64,000 bases of DNA from positions 432,268,332-432,332,331 of the forward strand of contig CM054059.1 of assembly GCA_028641055.1 (NCBI GenBank), written 5' to 3'. The number at the start of each line of letters is the position of its first letter. Within the stretch, counting starts at the first letter, position 1. The notes below the pieces were generated by a model. It had not been told where the DNA came from. It searched no databases and saw only the letters and a program-made list of their open reading frames with translations. Source of the DNA: Alopecurus myosuroides (Eukaryota; Streptophyta; Magnoliopsida; Poales; Poaceae). Of this stretch, positions 1 through 10,764 are shown in pieces. The translations under genes and the position numbers were made by a program.

Positions 1-1041
1 AACATATGTAACTACTATAAGATACATTAAGGTAAAAATACCCAACCATAGTATTAAGATGAAAAGGTCCTCTTCCATATGCTTCAATCACTAGATTGGG
101 GCTCATGTTTTTGTCACTCAAGCAACCCTCCCTCTAGTTTTCTACCATACTACAAACCCTATGATGTGATCCATGATCACATAAACATATGATGGCACCG
201 TATGACTGTAACAAATTCAATATATAGCTCAAACCATCCATAGAGACTCAACAATCAATGATATAACAAAGGGGGTCTACACAAACATGACATAGATGCA
301 ATAGATCATCTGCAAATAATTTATAACGTCAAACACCATGTTTACATAAGGCGGTACAGAGGTGTGTGGGAGAATGAAACACTATAGACAAGGAGGAATT
401 GGCGATGGAGATGGCGGTGAAGACGGCGGAGAGGACATCGCAGGGTGCAGGACGGAGCCGGCGGTGGCGCATGGACTCCTTCCTGCACCGCCAACATCAT
501 GGCGGAGCGCCGCCCCTTATACCTCTTTCTTCGTGGTCTTGGGAGCCCTCCCCCATAGATATGAGATCCATGGGGATGCTAAAACATGGCTTTGGTGGCT
601 GAAAATTCGTGGTATGTGGTGTCTCACACGACCTATGTTTTCTCCCTTTTTATAGTCTCATGGATTTCCATCATCCCATCTAAGGCTGCGGTAAATCGGG
701 CGTATCTCGGCCGTCTGGACTCGGAATCAGTCGAATCTTAAGTCTAGATCGTACGCCGCAAAATTCCTCAAAATTTTGTCTTCTGTGATATTTCCATTTG
801 ACCCTGTCTTTGACCCGTAACATGGCAATATTTAAAAAGTGTTTTCAGACCGATTTCAGGAAAGTCCCAATTCGACCCCAACAAGGTTTCTTCTTCTATT
901 TTTGGTAATTCCTACATATGAAAGTGTAAAACAAAAACATTATGCACTTTTACAACAATTATTAGGTTAGTAAAAATAAATCATAAACTTAATACAAAAA
1001 CAATTATGAAAAGCATTAAAGTAGCATGAAACTATAAAAAA
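1..1041 (-). mobile_element. H1: partial LTR of a gypsy-type element, left side
   Basis: This stretch aligns by eye, with substitutions, to 11337-11726 plus 32741-33356, which lie in the LTR of element H2. It is therefore an LTR of the same family. The LTR reads on the minus strand; its 5' tip (TGATACGTCC on the minus strand) is at 10819, beyond the Helitron. On the minus strand a TATAAAAAG box is visible at 646-654, a reasonable LTR promoter. Short ORFs at 362-655 are low-complexity translations of the LTR and are not genes. The other LTR end lies outside the window. Confidence 0.7.
646..654 (-). promoter_or_regulatory. TATA box of the H1 LTR
   Basis: The minus strand reads TATAAAAAG, preceded by an ACTA context. 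The H2 LTR has a matching TATATAAAG at the equivalent place (32971-32979). The conserved position in two diverged LTRs supports a core promoter. No expression evidence is available from sequence alone. Confidence 0.5.
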
Positions 1042-1333
1042 TCTATAATCTTTACCTAATAATAAAGAGAGGAAGGTTTCTTCCGGTCCAACGGGATTTT
1101 TACACCTCGATGGCTCCTGTAGACACAATTCATAGACCATGATTCGATTCCCTGCTTTCTCGTGCCCAACTCCAACACAATCTCAACAGACGAGATCCAC
1201 TATATGTATCGACCACGGCCGGTAGCCGACACAACTATGCAAGCGAGGCTGTCGAGGCATCGTAATCCATCTAGAGACGAGGCAGATGACCATCGGCCAC
1301 GGTAGCGAAGAGATCAATCGAGTGGATTGAGGG

Positions 1334-1666
1334 ATGTCGGCGATGCGGGAGCCTACGGCAGGGTCGTCGTTGTCAACTTCTCGGTGGCCTAAAATCCCCG
1401 ACGACCTCCTCGGCATTGTCCGCCTCAGGATCGACTCCCCACGTGACAGCGTGTACCTCGCCGCCGTCTGCAGATGGGAGCCTCGAGCAGCAAGGCGACC
1501 TGTGCGTCTAGGTCACCTTGATGATATACTGGTCGACATTGTTAACAATCTCGGCGAGGTCCTTCTTTCCGGCCCCGCCGCTGATACGGTGCAGGGCAAC
1601 AATGGTGGGCTCACTGGCGGCGAAAGTGGTGGTGACGAACATGGACGAGGCCGGGACAGGGCCTAG
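1334..1666 (+). pseudogene. Captured F-box protein gene fragment
   Basis: Residues about 17-50 of this 110-residue reading frame read as an F-box: a Trp, then IPDDLLGIV, RLRIDSPRD and YLAAVCR, the usual W-x-x-LPxDLLxxI...SPRDxxxxAAVCRxW layout of plant F-box/DUF295 proteins. F-box proteins recruit targets to SCF ubiquitin ligases through Skp1. The match ends soon after the F-box; the following residues look like a frame-shifted or foreign segment and no C-terminal domain is seen. It lies inside the Helitron, consistent with gene-fragment capture. It is probably non-functional, though it could contribute to a chimeric transcript. Confidence 0.6.
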
Positions 1667-1860
1667 GCAGCGCGGCAGTGTTGGGGGCTTCATCGGACAT
1701 GTTCAGTACAACCGCTGACTCTCGGCTGCCCTCTGCTTTCTATCACATACATGTACGTGACTACGTAAGTTCGATACATCGTGAGTCGTGAAGCTTGGGG
1801 AAATAGCAGGAAAGGGCTTGATAGACTGGAGGCAAAATCGTGAATGGTTTCATCATAGTA

Positions 1861-1963
1861 CTCCCTCCGATCCATATTAATGGTCGCTATATCGGATGTA
1901 TCTAGCACTAAAATATGTCTAGATACATCCTATTTTGCGACCATTAATATGGATCGGAGGGAG
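1861..1963. mobile_element. Stowaway-type MITE (103 bp)
   Basis: The terminal inverted repeats begin CTCCCTCCGATCC and run about 27 bases (through TTAATGGTCGC), and are flanked on both sides by the TA target duplication at 1859-1860 and 1964-1965. Size, TA duplication and CTCCCTCC ends are typical of Triticeae Stowaway (Tc1/mariner) MITEs. It has no coding capacity. It sits inside the Helitron and left of the duplicated block, so it occurs once in the window. Confidence 0.92.
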
Positions 1964-2956
1964 TATTTGTTTATTGTCATGGATGCATGAACGCTTTCGA
2001 GGTTTAGAAACGCCAGATCAGATGTTCCAATCATAGGACATATTGGGATTTCTAATTAATTAGTCGTTCTAATCATGATGTAATTTTTTTATTTCCAAAA
2101 TCCTAACCTTCTCAAATTTCTAGAGCTAATCCACGGTGAATTGCACAATCCAAAGCAAAAATCTGATTGTTCTTCAGGTCTTGTACGCATAGTCCTATTG
2201 TGGGTGGAAACGGTACAAAACAGACCAAAAGAAGAGAAGATGACGGGGTTTCTATTGCCACGTCTGAATGCTTCAAGCTGCAGGTCGTACTTAACAAGCA
2301 AAATATCCAAATATTTTCAATCTGAATTCCTCGGTAAAGGTCTCAGCATAGCCAGTGTTGGAAGGATTGGATGATGGGCGTCGCACAACTTCGCCGAGTG
2401 GTGTCAAGTGGCGATGGCGGTGATGGCTCTTCTCACACCGGTGGACATGTATTAAGCGTGGCTGAAGCGGAGGGCAGAGTAGCGTTCTCAGACTGTGGAG
2501 AGGAAAACCGAAATACAGTGGAAGAATATAAAATATTTAAAGTACTTATGAAGAATGCTTCTATTCGAAGTTTTAGTAACATCATTGTCCTGCGAGGCAT
2601 CTGAACAAAAAAGGTTCCCATTTGATATTCTTCTCAAGTAAGTTAATTGTAGTTCTTGAACGAATTACATTGTAATTGAACAAAGTAGAATTCTTGTTTT
2701 TTTGGATATTATATATGATCATTCCTTTCTATGCTCGTGAATTATGTTTATATGTCCATGTGTGCCTTCGCAAGTCACAACACATAATTTTTTTCCCGTT
2801 GCAACGCACGGGCACGTTTTGCTAGTAATAATGTCTAAATGGGAGCAACCCACTATTGCTATTTCTCTCAACATGCAAGGTATACACATCAGCTCTCATC
2901 TAATTGGTCCATGTCAATCTTTGTCCACTAAATATCCACGTCACTACAGTTGTTTT

Positions 2957-3162
2957 TGTGAGAATTGGAAAGTGAAAGAATGAACCATCATCTTTATTTC
3001 ATTGACAATCGATACTTATACAAGGTGAACCGTCGCGAAGTAGAGACGCGATCGTTCGAGAGGGGCGCGAGGGAACGTTGCGGCGGTTGCCAAAGCAACC
3101 GCACAACTGATTACATAGGGAGGATTTCTCCTTTAATTAAGTAAACTAATTAAATCCTAACA
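2957..3162 (-). repeat. 3' LTR of the young Copia element
   Basis: This 206 bp LTR is identical by eye to 8428-8633. On the minus strand it begins TGTTAGGATTT and ends CTCACA. Within it the minus strand has a TATAAG box (near 3014-3021) and an AATAAAG poly(A)-type signal, the expected parts of a short Copia LTR. Confidence 0.93.
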
Positions 3163-3170
3163 CTCCCCCT
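3163..3170 (-). other. Polypurine tract of the young Copia element
   Basis: The minus strand reads AGGGGGAG immediately before the 3' LTR. This is the expected place and composition for the plus-strand priming site. Confidence 0.8.
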
Positions 3171-3538
3171 AATCCTTCCTTGTACTTGCGATTGAACGTC
3201 CTTGGAATAATCTCCTCCAAAAACCCTGTGGGAAAAATATGAGGAGTAATGTAGGATATGTTGGTAAAACTCCTTCAAACCCTGTGGGAAAATAAGGAGA
3301 AAATGATCCAACATATAATGATTATTGCCCCCCTTAACTCGATATGAAGTATATCCATAGAATTTAGAGGACGATAAATATGTCGTGTATACTTTCCTAA
3401 AAACCCCGGTGGGGAAAACAGAAAGTATGACATATGATCTCATGTTGATATTACCTCATTAAAAACCTTAATGAGAACCTGAAAAGTAAACTCATAAAGG
3501 GAAAAAGAGTGTAATATGATGCTTTGAACAAGAATAGT

Positions 3539-6500
3539 TCAGGAAGATACTCCCCCTGACTCTTGCAAATCCCGAAGCCGTCGCATACCAATTCCATGAA
3601 TGTATTTCTGGAATGTTGAAGTTGGTAGAGATTTCGTGAAAAGATCAGCGAGGTTATCACATGATTTGACTTGCAAGATGTTGATTTCCCTACTCTTCTG
3701 GAGTTCATGGGGATAAAACAACTTAGGGGCAATATGCTTGGTGATATTGCTCTTTATGTATCCTGTTTGCATCTGTGCAACACAAGCCGCATTATCTTCG
3801 TAGATAATGGTGGGTGATTCGATAGAACCAATTCCACATGACTGTTGTATGTGGTTTATCATTCTGCGAAGCCATACACATTCGCGTGATGCCTCATATA
3901 ATGTAATTATTTCAGAATGATTGGTGGACGTTGCAACGAGGGTCTGTTTCGAAGACTTCCACGATATGGCCGTTCCACCATGTAGGAACACAAAGCCGGT
4001 TTGCGATCTGGCATTATGGGGATCAGATAAGTAGCCAGCATCAGTGTATCCAATCATACTGGAGTCCAGATTTCTCTGGAACTGAAAACATAGACCAAGA
4101 TCCTTTGTGCCTTGGAGATATCGAAAGACATTCTTGACTCCCGCCCAATGGCGTTTGGTGGGAGCTGCGCTGTGTCTAGCAAGTAGATTCACTGCAAATG
4201 TGAGGTCAGGTCTCGTACAATTTGCAAGATACATAAGCGCTCCAATGGCACTGAGATATGGAACCTCTGGTCCCAACATCTCTTCTCCATCATCCCTCGG
4301 CCTGAACGGATCTTTCTCTACGTCTAGAGATCGAACCACCATAGGAGTTTTAGATGGGTAGGATTTGTCCATATTGAATTTCTCCAATATTTTCTGGATA
4401 TAGGCAGCTTGGTGTACCATTATTCCTGAGGGAAGGTGCTCGAGTTCAAGACCCAAGCAAAATTTGGTTTTACCCAAATCCTTCATCTCAAATTCCATCT
4501 TTAGATGATTGCGTGCTTCATCAATGTCTTGTGCATTGCCAATGATGTTGAGATCATCGACGTACACAGAAATGATGCAAAATCCTGAAGAGGACTTCTT
4601 GATGAAGACACATGGACAATCATCATTGTTGGAGTAACCCTTCTGAAGAAGGAACTCACTAAGTCGGTTGTACCACATCCGTCCCGACTGCTTCAAGCCA
4701 TATAAAGACTTGTTAAGTTTTAAACAGTACATGTTGCGTTTTGCGCTTGCATCCGGGACAGAGATTCCGTCAGGAACCTTCATGTAAATGTCCGAATCTA
4801 GTGACCCGTAAAGATATGCGGTCACGACATCCATCAACTGCATAGATAGACGATTTTGCACTGCCAAAGATATTAGATATCGGAAAGTGATACCACTCAT
4901 CACTGGAGAATATGTTTCATTGAAATCAATGCCGGGTCTCTGCGTGAAACCCTGTGCTACGAGCCTTGCTTTGTATCTCACCACCTCATTGTTCTCATTC
5001 CGTTTCCGGAGGAAAACCCATTTGAATCCCACAGGGAAAACATTGGGAGGTGTTGGTATTGCTTCTGTGAATACCTTCCTTTTATTAAGCGAGGCTAATT
5101 CTGCTTGTATTGCATCCTTCCATTGAGGCCAGTCGGAGCGTTTTTCACACTCAACGATAGTCCTTGGATCATGATCATTAAGAAGGGTATTTGCAATTGT
5201 AGCAGAAAAATAAGTGTCGACAATCGTAGACTTACGGTCATATGATTCTCCAGAATCGATATAGTTGATGGATATCTCGTGCACCCTTGATGACTCTTCG
5301 TGATTTCCCAATACGCGTGAGTCTAGGTGTTCCGATGTCCCAGCCAGTGTGCGCAAGCTGGAGCTGGGTTGTAGAGGTTGCCCTTCCACTGGGTGTATAC
5401 TACCCATAAGGTGTTTGTCAACGTTGAGTTGACTTGCATTTACTGACTTCGAGGAGTTTCTCCTCGCTCTCCTTTCCTGCTTGCGAGAAGCGGGATCCGG
5501 GTCAGATGCCGTACTACTCCCCCTCTTTCTTGGAATGGGGAGTTGAGTGGTTTTAGTTGGTACCTCCACTCTTTCGGGCGCATTTCTGGCGGGATTCAAG
5601 GATTTTGTGACACCTTTTAGATCAGTAAATGAATCTGGCAGATTATTTGCAAGATGTTGCAAATTTATTATTTTCCGAACTTGGAGTTCAGTTTCTTGGG
5701 TACGTGGATCGGAGGCTGAAATGGCAAGAGCATTCCAATCAATTTCCGGGCATTCTTTCTGGTACTTGAAATCTCCCCCTAATGCCGGGAAATGTTCCTC
5801 GTCAAATATACAATCAGCGTGACGGGCTGTGAATAGATCCCCAGTAAGGGGTTCCAGGTACTTAATAATCGACGGCGATTTGTACCCCACATAGATCCCC
5901 AGTTTTCTGTGTGGGCCCATGGATGTCCGCTGAGGTGGTGAGATCGGGATGTATGTAGCACATCCGAACTTACGCAGATGGGAAATGCTAGGTGGATTTC
6001 CACGTACCAATTGCAGAGGGGAAGTACTGTGATATGCAGTAGGTCGCAATTGTATTAAGTCAGCAGCGTGTAAAACTGCATGACCCCAACACGATGTTGG
6101 CAAGCTGCAATTCATCAACAAAGGTCTTGCAATGAGTTTGATCCTCTTAATTAAGGATTCAGCCAAACCATTTTGAGCGTGGACGTATGGAACAGAGTGC
6201 TGAACTTCAATCCCCAAAGCCATGCAATAGTCATTGAAAGCACGTGAGGAGAATTCTGCAGCATTGTCCATGCGAATAGTTTTAATTCGACTTTCTGGAT
6301 AATGGGCCTGTAACTTAATTACTTCCCTCATTATCTTGGCAAATGCATGGTTCCGTGTGGAAAGAAGGCACACATGTGACCATCGTGTAGATGCGTCAAT
6401 AAGGACCATGAAATACCTAAACGGTCCAGACAATGGTTGGATGGGACCACAAATGTCTCCTTGAATTCGTTCAAGAAATTGAAGTGGTTCAGCTTGTATT

Positions 6501-7099
6501 TTGAGGTGTGAACGCCTCAGAATAAGCTTTCCCGTGGCACATGATGTGCACACAAAATCCGATGACTGAGGAAATTTGGACTCAAGCAAATTGTGACCAA
6601 TGGAATTGCTAGTAATCTTCCTCATCATCCCGATACCGGGATGGCCTAGGCGATCATGCCAAGTTTGGAATGTGTTAACATTCTGGAAAATTACCTTGTA
6701 AGCAACATGTTCTACGGGCTTAATGTACGTGTAGTACAGTCCGGACGATAGAGAAGGAATTTTTTCAAGTACTTGATTGCCATATCCGTGATCTTTTGTG
6801 AAGAGTAAATATTCCTCTTTGTTGTCTTCATGGGTTTCAATGTGAAAACCATTCTTACGGATATCTCGATAACTGATTAGGATACGTGAAGAATCGGGAT
6901 ACAATAATGCATCCTCAATTGTCACTTGTGTACCACCTGGGAGGGTAAATATGGCACGGCCGGTGCCAACAATTACCGTATCGCGTCCAGCGATTGTTAA
7001 AATATCACCATTCATCTTTTTCAGAGTTTGGAAATATTTCAACTCCCTCAGTATGGAGTTTGTGGTAGCACTGTCCACAAGGCATAATTCCTCTTCCAT
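3539..7099 (-). CDS. pol: Copia pol polyprotein (protease, integrase, RT, RNase H)
   Basis: This is an uninterrupted 1,186-residue reading frame. The aspartic protease site is near the N-terminus (LVDSATT). The integrase zinc-binding HHCC region runs from HDRLGHPG to CTSCATGK. The integrase core carries its D-D-E set: QGDICGP, RMDNAAEF and NGLAESLIKR. The reverse transcriptase has [17 protein letters not shown] and the catalytic YVDD. RNase H has GYTDAGY, the NHSEI region, YEDNAAC and NLADLFTKSLP. All key residues look intact. The Met is the first in frame; codons upstream also read open to a candidate splice acceptor at 7121-7120, so translation may start earlier on a spliced RNA. Gag lies upstream in the same frame across a stop-containing spacer. 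Confidence 0.93.
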   Translation of the reverse strand: MEEELCLVDSATTNSILRELKYFQTLKKMNGDILTIAGRDTVIVGTGRAIFTLPGGTQVTIEDALLYPDSSRILISYRDIRKNGFHIETHEDNKEEYLLFTKDHGYGNQVLEKIPSLSSGLYYTYIKPVEHVAYKVIFQNVNTFQTWHDRLGHPGIGMMRKITSNSIGHNLLESKFPQSSDFVCTSCATGKLILRRSHLKIQAEPLQFLERIQGDICGPIQPLSGPFRYFMVLIDASTRWSHVCLLSTRNHAFAKIMREVIKLQAHYPESRIKTIRMDNAAEFSSRAFNDYCMALGIEVQHSVPYVHAQNGLAESLIKRIKLIARPLLMNCSLPTSCWGHAVLHAADLIQLRPTAYHSTSPLQLVRGNPPSISHLRKFGCATYIPISPPQRTSMGPHRKLGIYVGYKSPSIIKYLEPLTGDLFTARHADCIFDEEHFPALGGDFKYQKECPEIDWNALAISASDPRTQETELQVRKIINLQHLANNLPDSFTDLKGVTKSLNPARNAPERVEVPTKTTQLPIPRKRGSSTASDPDPASRKQERRARRNSSKSVNASQLNVDKHLMGSIHPVEGQPLQPSSSLRTLAGTSEHLDSRVLGNHEESSRVHEISINYIDSGESYDRKSTIVDTYFSATIANTLLNDHDPRTIVECEKRSDWPQWKDAIQAELASLNKRKVFTEAIPTPPNVFPVGFKWVFLRKRNENNEVVRYKARLVAQGFTQRPGIDFNETYSPVMSGITFRYLISLAVQNRLSMQLMDVVTAYLYGSLDSDIYMKVPDGISVPDASAKRNMYCLKLNKSLYGLKQSGRMWYNRLSEFLLQKGYSNNDDCPCVFIKKSSSGFCIISVYVDDLNIIGNAQDIDEARNHLKMEFEMKDLGKTKFCLGLELEHLPSGIMVHQAAYIQKILEKFNMDKSYPSKTPMVVRSLDVEKDPFRPRDDGEEMLGPEVPYLSAIGALMYLANCTRPDLTFAVNLLARHSAAPTKRHWAGVKNVFRYLQGTKDLGLCFQFQRNLDSSMIGYTDAGYLSDPHNARSQTGFVFLHGGTAISWKSSKQTLVATSTNHSEIITLYEASRECVWLRRMINHIQQSCGIGSIESPTIIYEDNAACVAQMQTGYIKSNITKHIAPKLFYPHELQKSREINILQVKSCDNLADLFTKSLPTSTFQKYIHGIGMRRLRDLQESGGVSS

Positions 7100-7288
7100 C
7101 GGATTGTCCCCGTAGAGAACTATATATAAAAATGAAGAATTTTCAATAAGAATCCTTTATTTAAATACATAGAATACAATCTTATTATATCATAGTGCTG
7201 ATACAATATAAATGACAACAATACTTATGTTCTAATTACAACATCACAAATGGACATGAATATATCAATCACTAAGGAGGTAGCGGGA
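7100..7288 (-). other. AT-rich gag-pol spacer, possible intron or poly(A) region
   Basis: Gag and pol are in the same frame but separated by about 190 bases rich in stops. The minus strand carries an AAATAAAG motif and, near pol, TATATATAG followed by an open stretch in pol frame (acceptor AG at 7121-7120). Many plant Ty1/Copia elements make a short gag RNA by alternative splicing and early termination, and this spacer would fit that strategy. I could not find a convincing donor in the right phase. Confidence 0.45.
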
Positions 7289-8338
7289 CTAGACAAAGTC
7301 TCCAAACATGTCGGTTGAGGCGTACTCAACCATCATGTCCTCCGTTCCTGCGGGGTCCTCTGGTGGAGGGAGAGTAACGGCATCGCTAGGTCCCGGAGGA
7401 ACGTCTTGCGAACAACCAGCTCCATCGCTGCCATCCAGATGAAGGTTGAAGTTGGCTTCAAACCTTTTCCCTCGAGGTGCATTGCGTCCATGGGATTGCT
7501 GGTATAGAGTGACCAGATGCTTTGGGGTCTTGCACTTTTCAGTTGGGTGCGTGTAGCATCCACACTTGTCGCAAAGCTTAGATTTGTCAAACTTCGGCTT
7601 TGCAGTGCCTCTCCCACGGTCTGAGTTTCTGGGCTTTCTGTTCCGGTTGCGCTTTCGCTTACCATTGAAGTTCGAAAGCTTGCGGTTGAAGCCACCATCA
7701 AACTTTCGTCTGTTCGCGACATTCATATGAACTTCAGGTAGAGGTTGGGAACCAACCGGACGCTGAGAGCCATTCTTAGCGAGTAGCTCATCATGCTTTT
7801 CAGCCTGAAGTAAAATATGAATAAGATCGGAATAGACTTGGTAGTTGCGAGCACGGTACTGCTGCTGGAGGATCCTGTCCGATGGGAGCATAGTAGACAG
7901 ATTTTTCTCTATCTTCTCCGCGTCAGTAGGTTCCTTCTCGCAAAAGCGCAGTTTGGAACTAATCTTATGAACCTCGTGATTGTACTCCCCGACGGACTTA
8001 AAGTCCTGAAGTCGGAGGTGTGTCCAATCATGGAGTGCTTCTGGCATGATAACTGCCTTCTGCTGTTCATACCTCGTCTTGAGAGCCTGAAACAGGGTAC
8101 TAGGGGATTCTTCCTCCAAGTACTCAGATTTGAGATCTGGGTGAATATGGTGCCTTATGATGTATAAGGCAGCATATTTTTGCTCGTCTGTCAGCGGCGT
8201 CACTCCAACCGGGGGTGGATTCACCGGGGGCTGGATTGCACGCACTAATCCACGGGACGCAAGAGAGATCTTGATGTCCATGGCCCATATAGGGTAGTTG
8301 TGGCCGTTGAGAGCGAGTGCATCAAACTCTCGAGCCAT
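7289..8338 (-). CDS. gag: Copia gag (capsid/nucleocapsid)
   Basis: A 349-residue intact ORF. The N-terminal part (LNGHNYPIWAMDIK) is the Copia gag N-terminal region. The middle holds the retrotransposon gag/UBN2-type helical region. A basic stretch rich in Arg/Lys/Asn precedes a CCHC zinc knuckle, CDKCGCYTHPTEKC, which fits C-x2-C-x4-H-x4-C. Gag packages the element RNA into virus-like particles in the cytoplasm. The start is the first Met after the 5' LTR and leader. The stop (TAG) precedes the spacer to pol. Confidence 0.92.
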   Translation of the reverse strand: MAREFDALALNGHNYPIWAMDIKISLASRGLVRAIQPPVNPPPVGVTPLTDEQKYAALYIIRHHIHPDLKSEYLEEESPSTLFQALKTRYEQQKAVIMPEALHDWTHLRLQDFKSVGEYNHEVHKISSKLRFCEKEPTDAEKIEKNLSTMLPSDRILQQQYRARNYQVYSDLIHILLQAEKHDELLAKNGSQRPVGSQPLPEVHMNVANRRKFDGGFNRKLSNFNGKRKRNRNRKPRNSDRGRGTAKPKFDKSKLCDKCGCYTHPTEKCKTPKHLVTLYQQSHGRNAPRGKRFEANFNLHLDGSDGAGCSQDVPPGPSDAVTLPPPEDPAGTEDMMVEYASTDMFGDFV

Positions 8339-8427
8339 CGTTTACCTTTTCCCGTAGAACTCGATGTTTTGTTCCGGCGAGTCGCCGGTTGGTTTTCGCT
8401 CGGTTGGAGAACTACGTGCTGATAACG

Positions 8428-8633
8428 TGTGAGAATTGGAAAGTGAAAGAATGAACCATCATCTTTATTTCATTGACAATCGATACTTATACAAGGTGAA
8501 CCGTCGCGAAGTAGAGACGCGATCGTTCGAGAGGGGCGCGAGGGAACGTTGCGGCGGTTGCCAAAGCAACCGCACAACTGATTACATAGGGAGGATTTCT
8601 CCTTTAATTAAGTAAACTAATTAAATCCTAACA
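8428..8633 (-). repeat. 5' LTR of the young Copia element
   Basis: Identical by eye to 2957-3162. The adjoining internal sequence on the minus strand is CGTTATCAGCACG. It resembles only part of an initiator-tRNA primer site, so I do not call a definite PBS. The flanking TSD is 8634-8638. Confidence 0.93.
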
Positions 8634-8638
8634 GTTTT

Positions 8639-10760
8639 GACATCCACCGCAACTACTGGTTTAACCAGTTCTGACATTTAAAGCGAACCGTCCATACGCT
8701 ACGGTTATTTACTTTTTTTTATAGAAACGCTACGGTTATTAGTACTCCCTGTTGAACCATTTTCCTCAGCCGCTTCCTCTCCGGCTCTCTACCACAAAAT
8801 TTATTTTCCACAGCGTTCGTCTACTCCCTCCTACTACAATCTTCCACACATCGATTCATCTTCTCACTCTTCAACTTCTCCATTAATTAATACAGTTCCT
8901 TTGCATCTTCTCGGATTCCATACATGCAACATATTAGAAGGGATCGAGGGACTGTCTCATCTCTCATCTTCTCCACACAAAAGTAAAGCTAAACCGCACA
9001 GGCTCTCAAACAGGTGTTATGACCTTCAATACCTGGAGATGTCTGTATCAGCCTGCCCCGACTCACAAGATCTTCCCTACTGTTCGCTCCACGTACTGAC
9101 AAGAAGAAGTATTTCCATCGTGTCTTCACATATCTCGCTTCACCCTGTAATGCCCACGTTCTTTTTCTTGGTTGCAGGTCAGATTAGCGTCTCACGTGTA
9201 CTGGCTTTCAGTTGGTTGGATTTTCTTCTGATTGCTCACACATGACTGCAACATGGATCATGGATGTCGTTCTCCAGCGTCGAGTTGACGACGCACGTGC
9301 AAAGGTGCTACCCACTCTATGAACCCATGTCCATGACCCTGTCTATTTGTTACTCACTTTACCTAACACATTAGTGTTCGTGATGCACAAAATCACTTTC
9401 TTTCATTTAATTTTAGTCGGAACTCTGACGGATAATGTGTGTACTGTATATCCATGGAAGTATTCTATCTTCAAACGTATGTTCATGTAGGCGGAGAATG
9501 GAATGAATTGTTCGAATTATACCATGTGTTCCATCCCTCTCCTTTTTCAGATGTCAAGTCGTCAGTATATTGTAACCTTTCTTCCTGGTTTCATGGCATT
9601 CCTGGGTCTTTGTTGGTCATACAAAAAATTGGTCTCAAATTCCGAGTATTTTGGTATTATTCTGTATTTTGTTATTACCTTTTCATGTTATCATTTTGAT
9701 TATAGTATAATGGACAATTTTTGGCAGGGAAGAAATGAAGTAAATGGAGCAAGGAAGATCCATTTTTGTGTTCATCGCGATTTCTGACTTTTCTTAGATT
9801 TCCTTTATTTGTCCCTGATGTCGTGACTTCATCGGACTAACTGCCTGAATCATAAAAAAGGTACAGGTTGATAAGGTTGAGTATGACTGTACATGCATAG
9901 GGATTCATGTTGTATCTCTAGAATTGCAAAGTGATCATAGACTGTCAGCACATTAAGGCAAAAAAAACATTATGTCACCGAACTTATTTGGTAATCTGAG
10001 AAATTGTACAAATGATCTTCATATCATTGCATTTTTAGTGGACCGACATAATCTTCTACTACGTTTATCCTGAAAAAAAATTATTAGCCTTGCCATAATA
10101 TTGCATGGATCGAGCAAAGATCGGTGAAAAAAAAAGATGTAACATACGCAACATCCAGCAAAGATCGGAAAAAATAACCGGTTGTCGAGTGATCCAGCCC
10201 GCATTTATATTTTTGTAAGGTAGTACTAAATTTTAAATTATTTTATACACGAATAAAAACCTAGATAAGGAGAAGTTTCTTGCATGGAAAAATTATTCAT
10301 GTTTGTTCTCTACAGAATCCACGTCAATATATGTCCACTTATTCTGCGATAGGAACATATAATATCATAACAGTTTGAAACATAATTTGGATTTCTTTTG
10401 ATCTACGGCTAACCCCCCCACCATTGTAATGTTGCAACATTGTACGCATGATTAATGAAGACACCTTCAATGTCTTATTTAGTCTTTCTCACACCAAACT
10501 AATTGTTGTTTGAAGGTCATTAATTGATTCCTAAACTTATCGGACTAATCTATTTGATTTGGTGATTGCAAAAGATGTGTGATCTTGGTAGGTAACATCT
10601 AAAAGGATATCAATGCAATGATCACATTATATAATTCATGCATGTATTTCCACTAACTTAAATCTCCTCAAATTTAATCATAATTGTTATAATATAGTAT
10701 ATTCATTGAAGTATTTCCACTAATTGGATTTCCTCAAATTTAATCATAATTTTTTTTAAG
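8639..10760. other. Helitron body with no recognisable gene
   Basis: About 2.1 kb between the Copia insertion and the Helitron 3' end. Short ORFs of 60-114 codons occur (for example 8901-9245, 9439-9699, 9503-9787 on plus), but none has a domain I recognise. Identical ORFs near 37.4-38.3 kb merely reflect the duplication. A pyrimidine-rich CTTGGTTGCAG (near 9169-9179) and CCTTTTTCAG (near 9540-9550) resemble splice acceptors, so this may be a captured fragment of a host gene with untranslated exons. That is inference only. Confidence 0.4.
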
Positions 10761-10764
10761 ATAT

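Larger units (their letters stand above)
1042..2825 (+). mobile_element. Inner Helitron unit ending at an earlier 3' terminus
   Basis: At 2795-2825 there is a second Helitron-type 3' end: a short stem CCCGT/ACGGG with an 8-base loop, then CACGTTTTG and CTAG followed by T. Together with the TC start at 1042 this would be a complete 1.8 kb Helitron. It shares its 5' end with the larger unit that runs to 10794. Either transposition once ignored this terminus and picked up downstream DNA to a new end, or one Helitron sits inside another and its own 5' end is not recognisable. Confidence 0.5.
2957..8633 (-). mobile_element. Full-length young Ty1/Copia retrotransposon (5,677 bp)
   Basis: Two identical 206 bp LTRs (TGTGAGAATTGG...CCTAACA) enclose gag and pol on the minus strand. 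The TSD is GTTTT at 2952-2956 and 8634-8638, and the empty site with a single GTTTT is present at 37134-37138 in the duplicated block. Identical LTRs and intact long ORFs indicate a very recent insertion that could be autonomous. It inserted after the 19.4 kb duplication because only copy 1 contains it. Domain order PR-IN-RT-RNase H identifies Copia; I do not assign a named family. Confidence 0.95.

Noticed and set aside
1508..1693. Minus-strand 61-codon ORF as a small gene
   Set aside because: Too short, overlaps the F-box fragment region in a Helitron, and no start context or domain supports it; mentioned only as a possible second captured fragment.
8901..9787. Short ORFs conserved exactly at 37401-38287
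   Set aside because: Their conservation is the result of the recent duplication and not evidence of coding selection; no domain is recognised.
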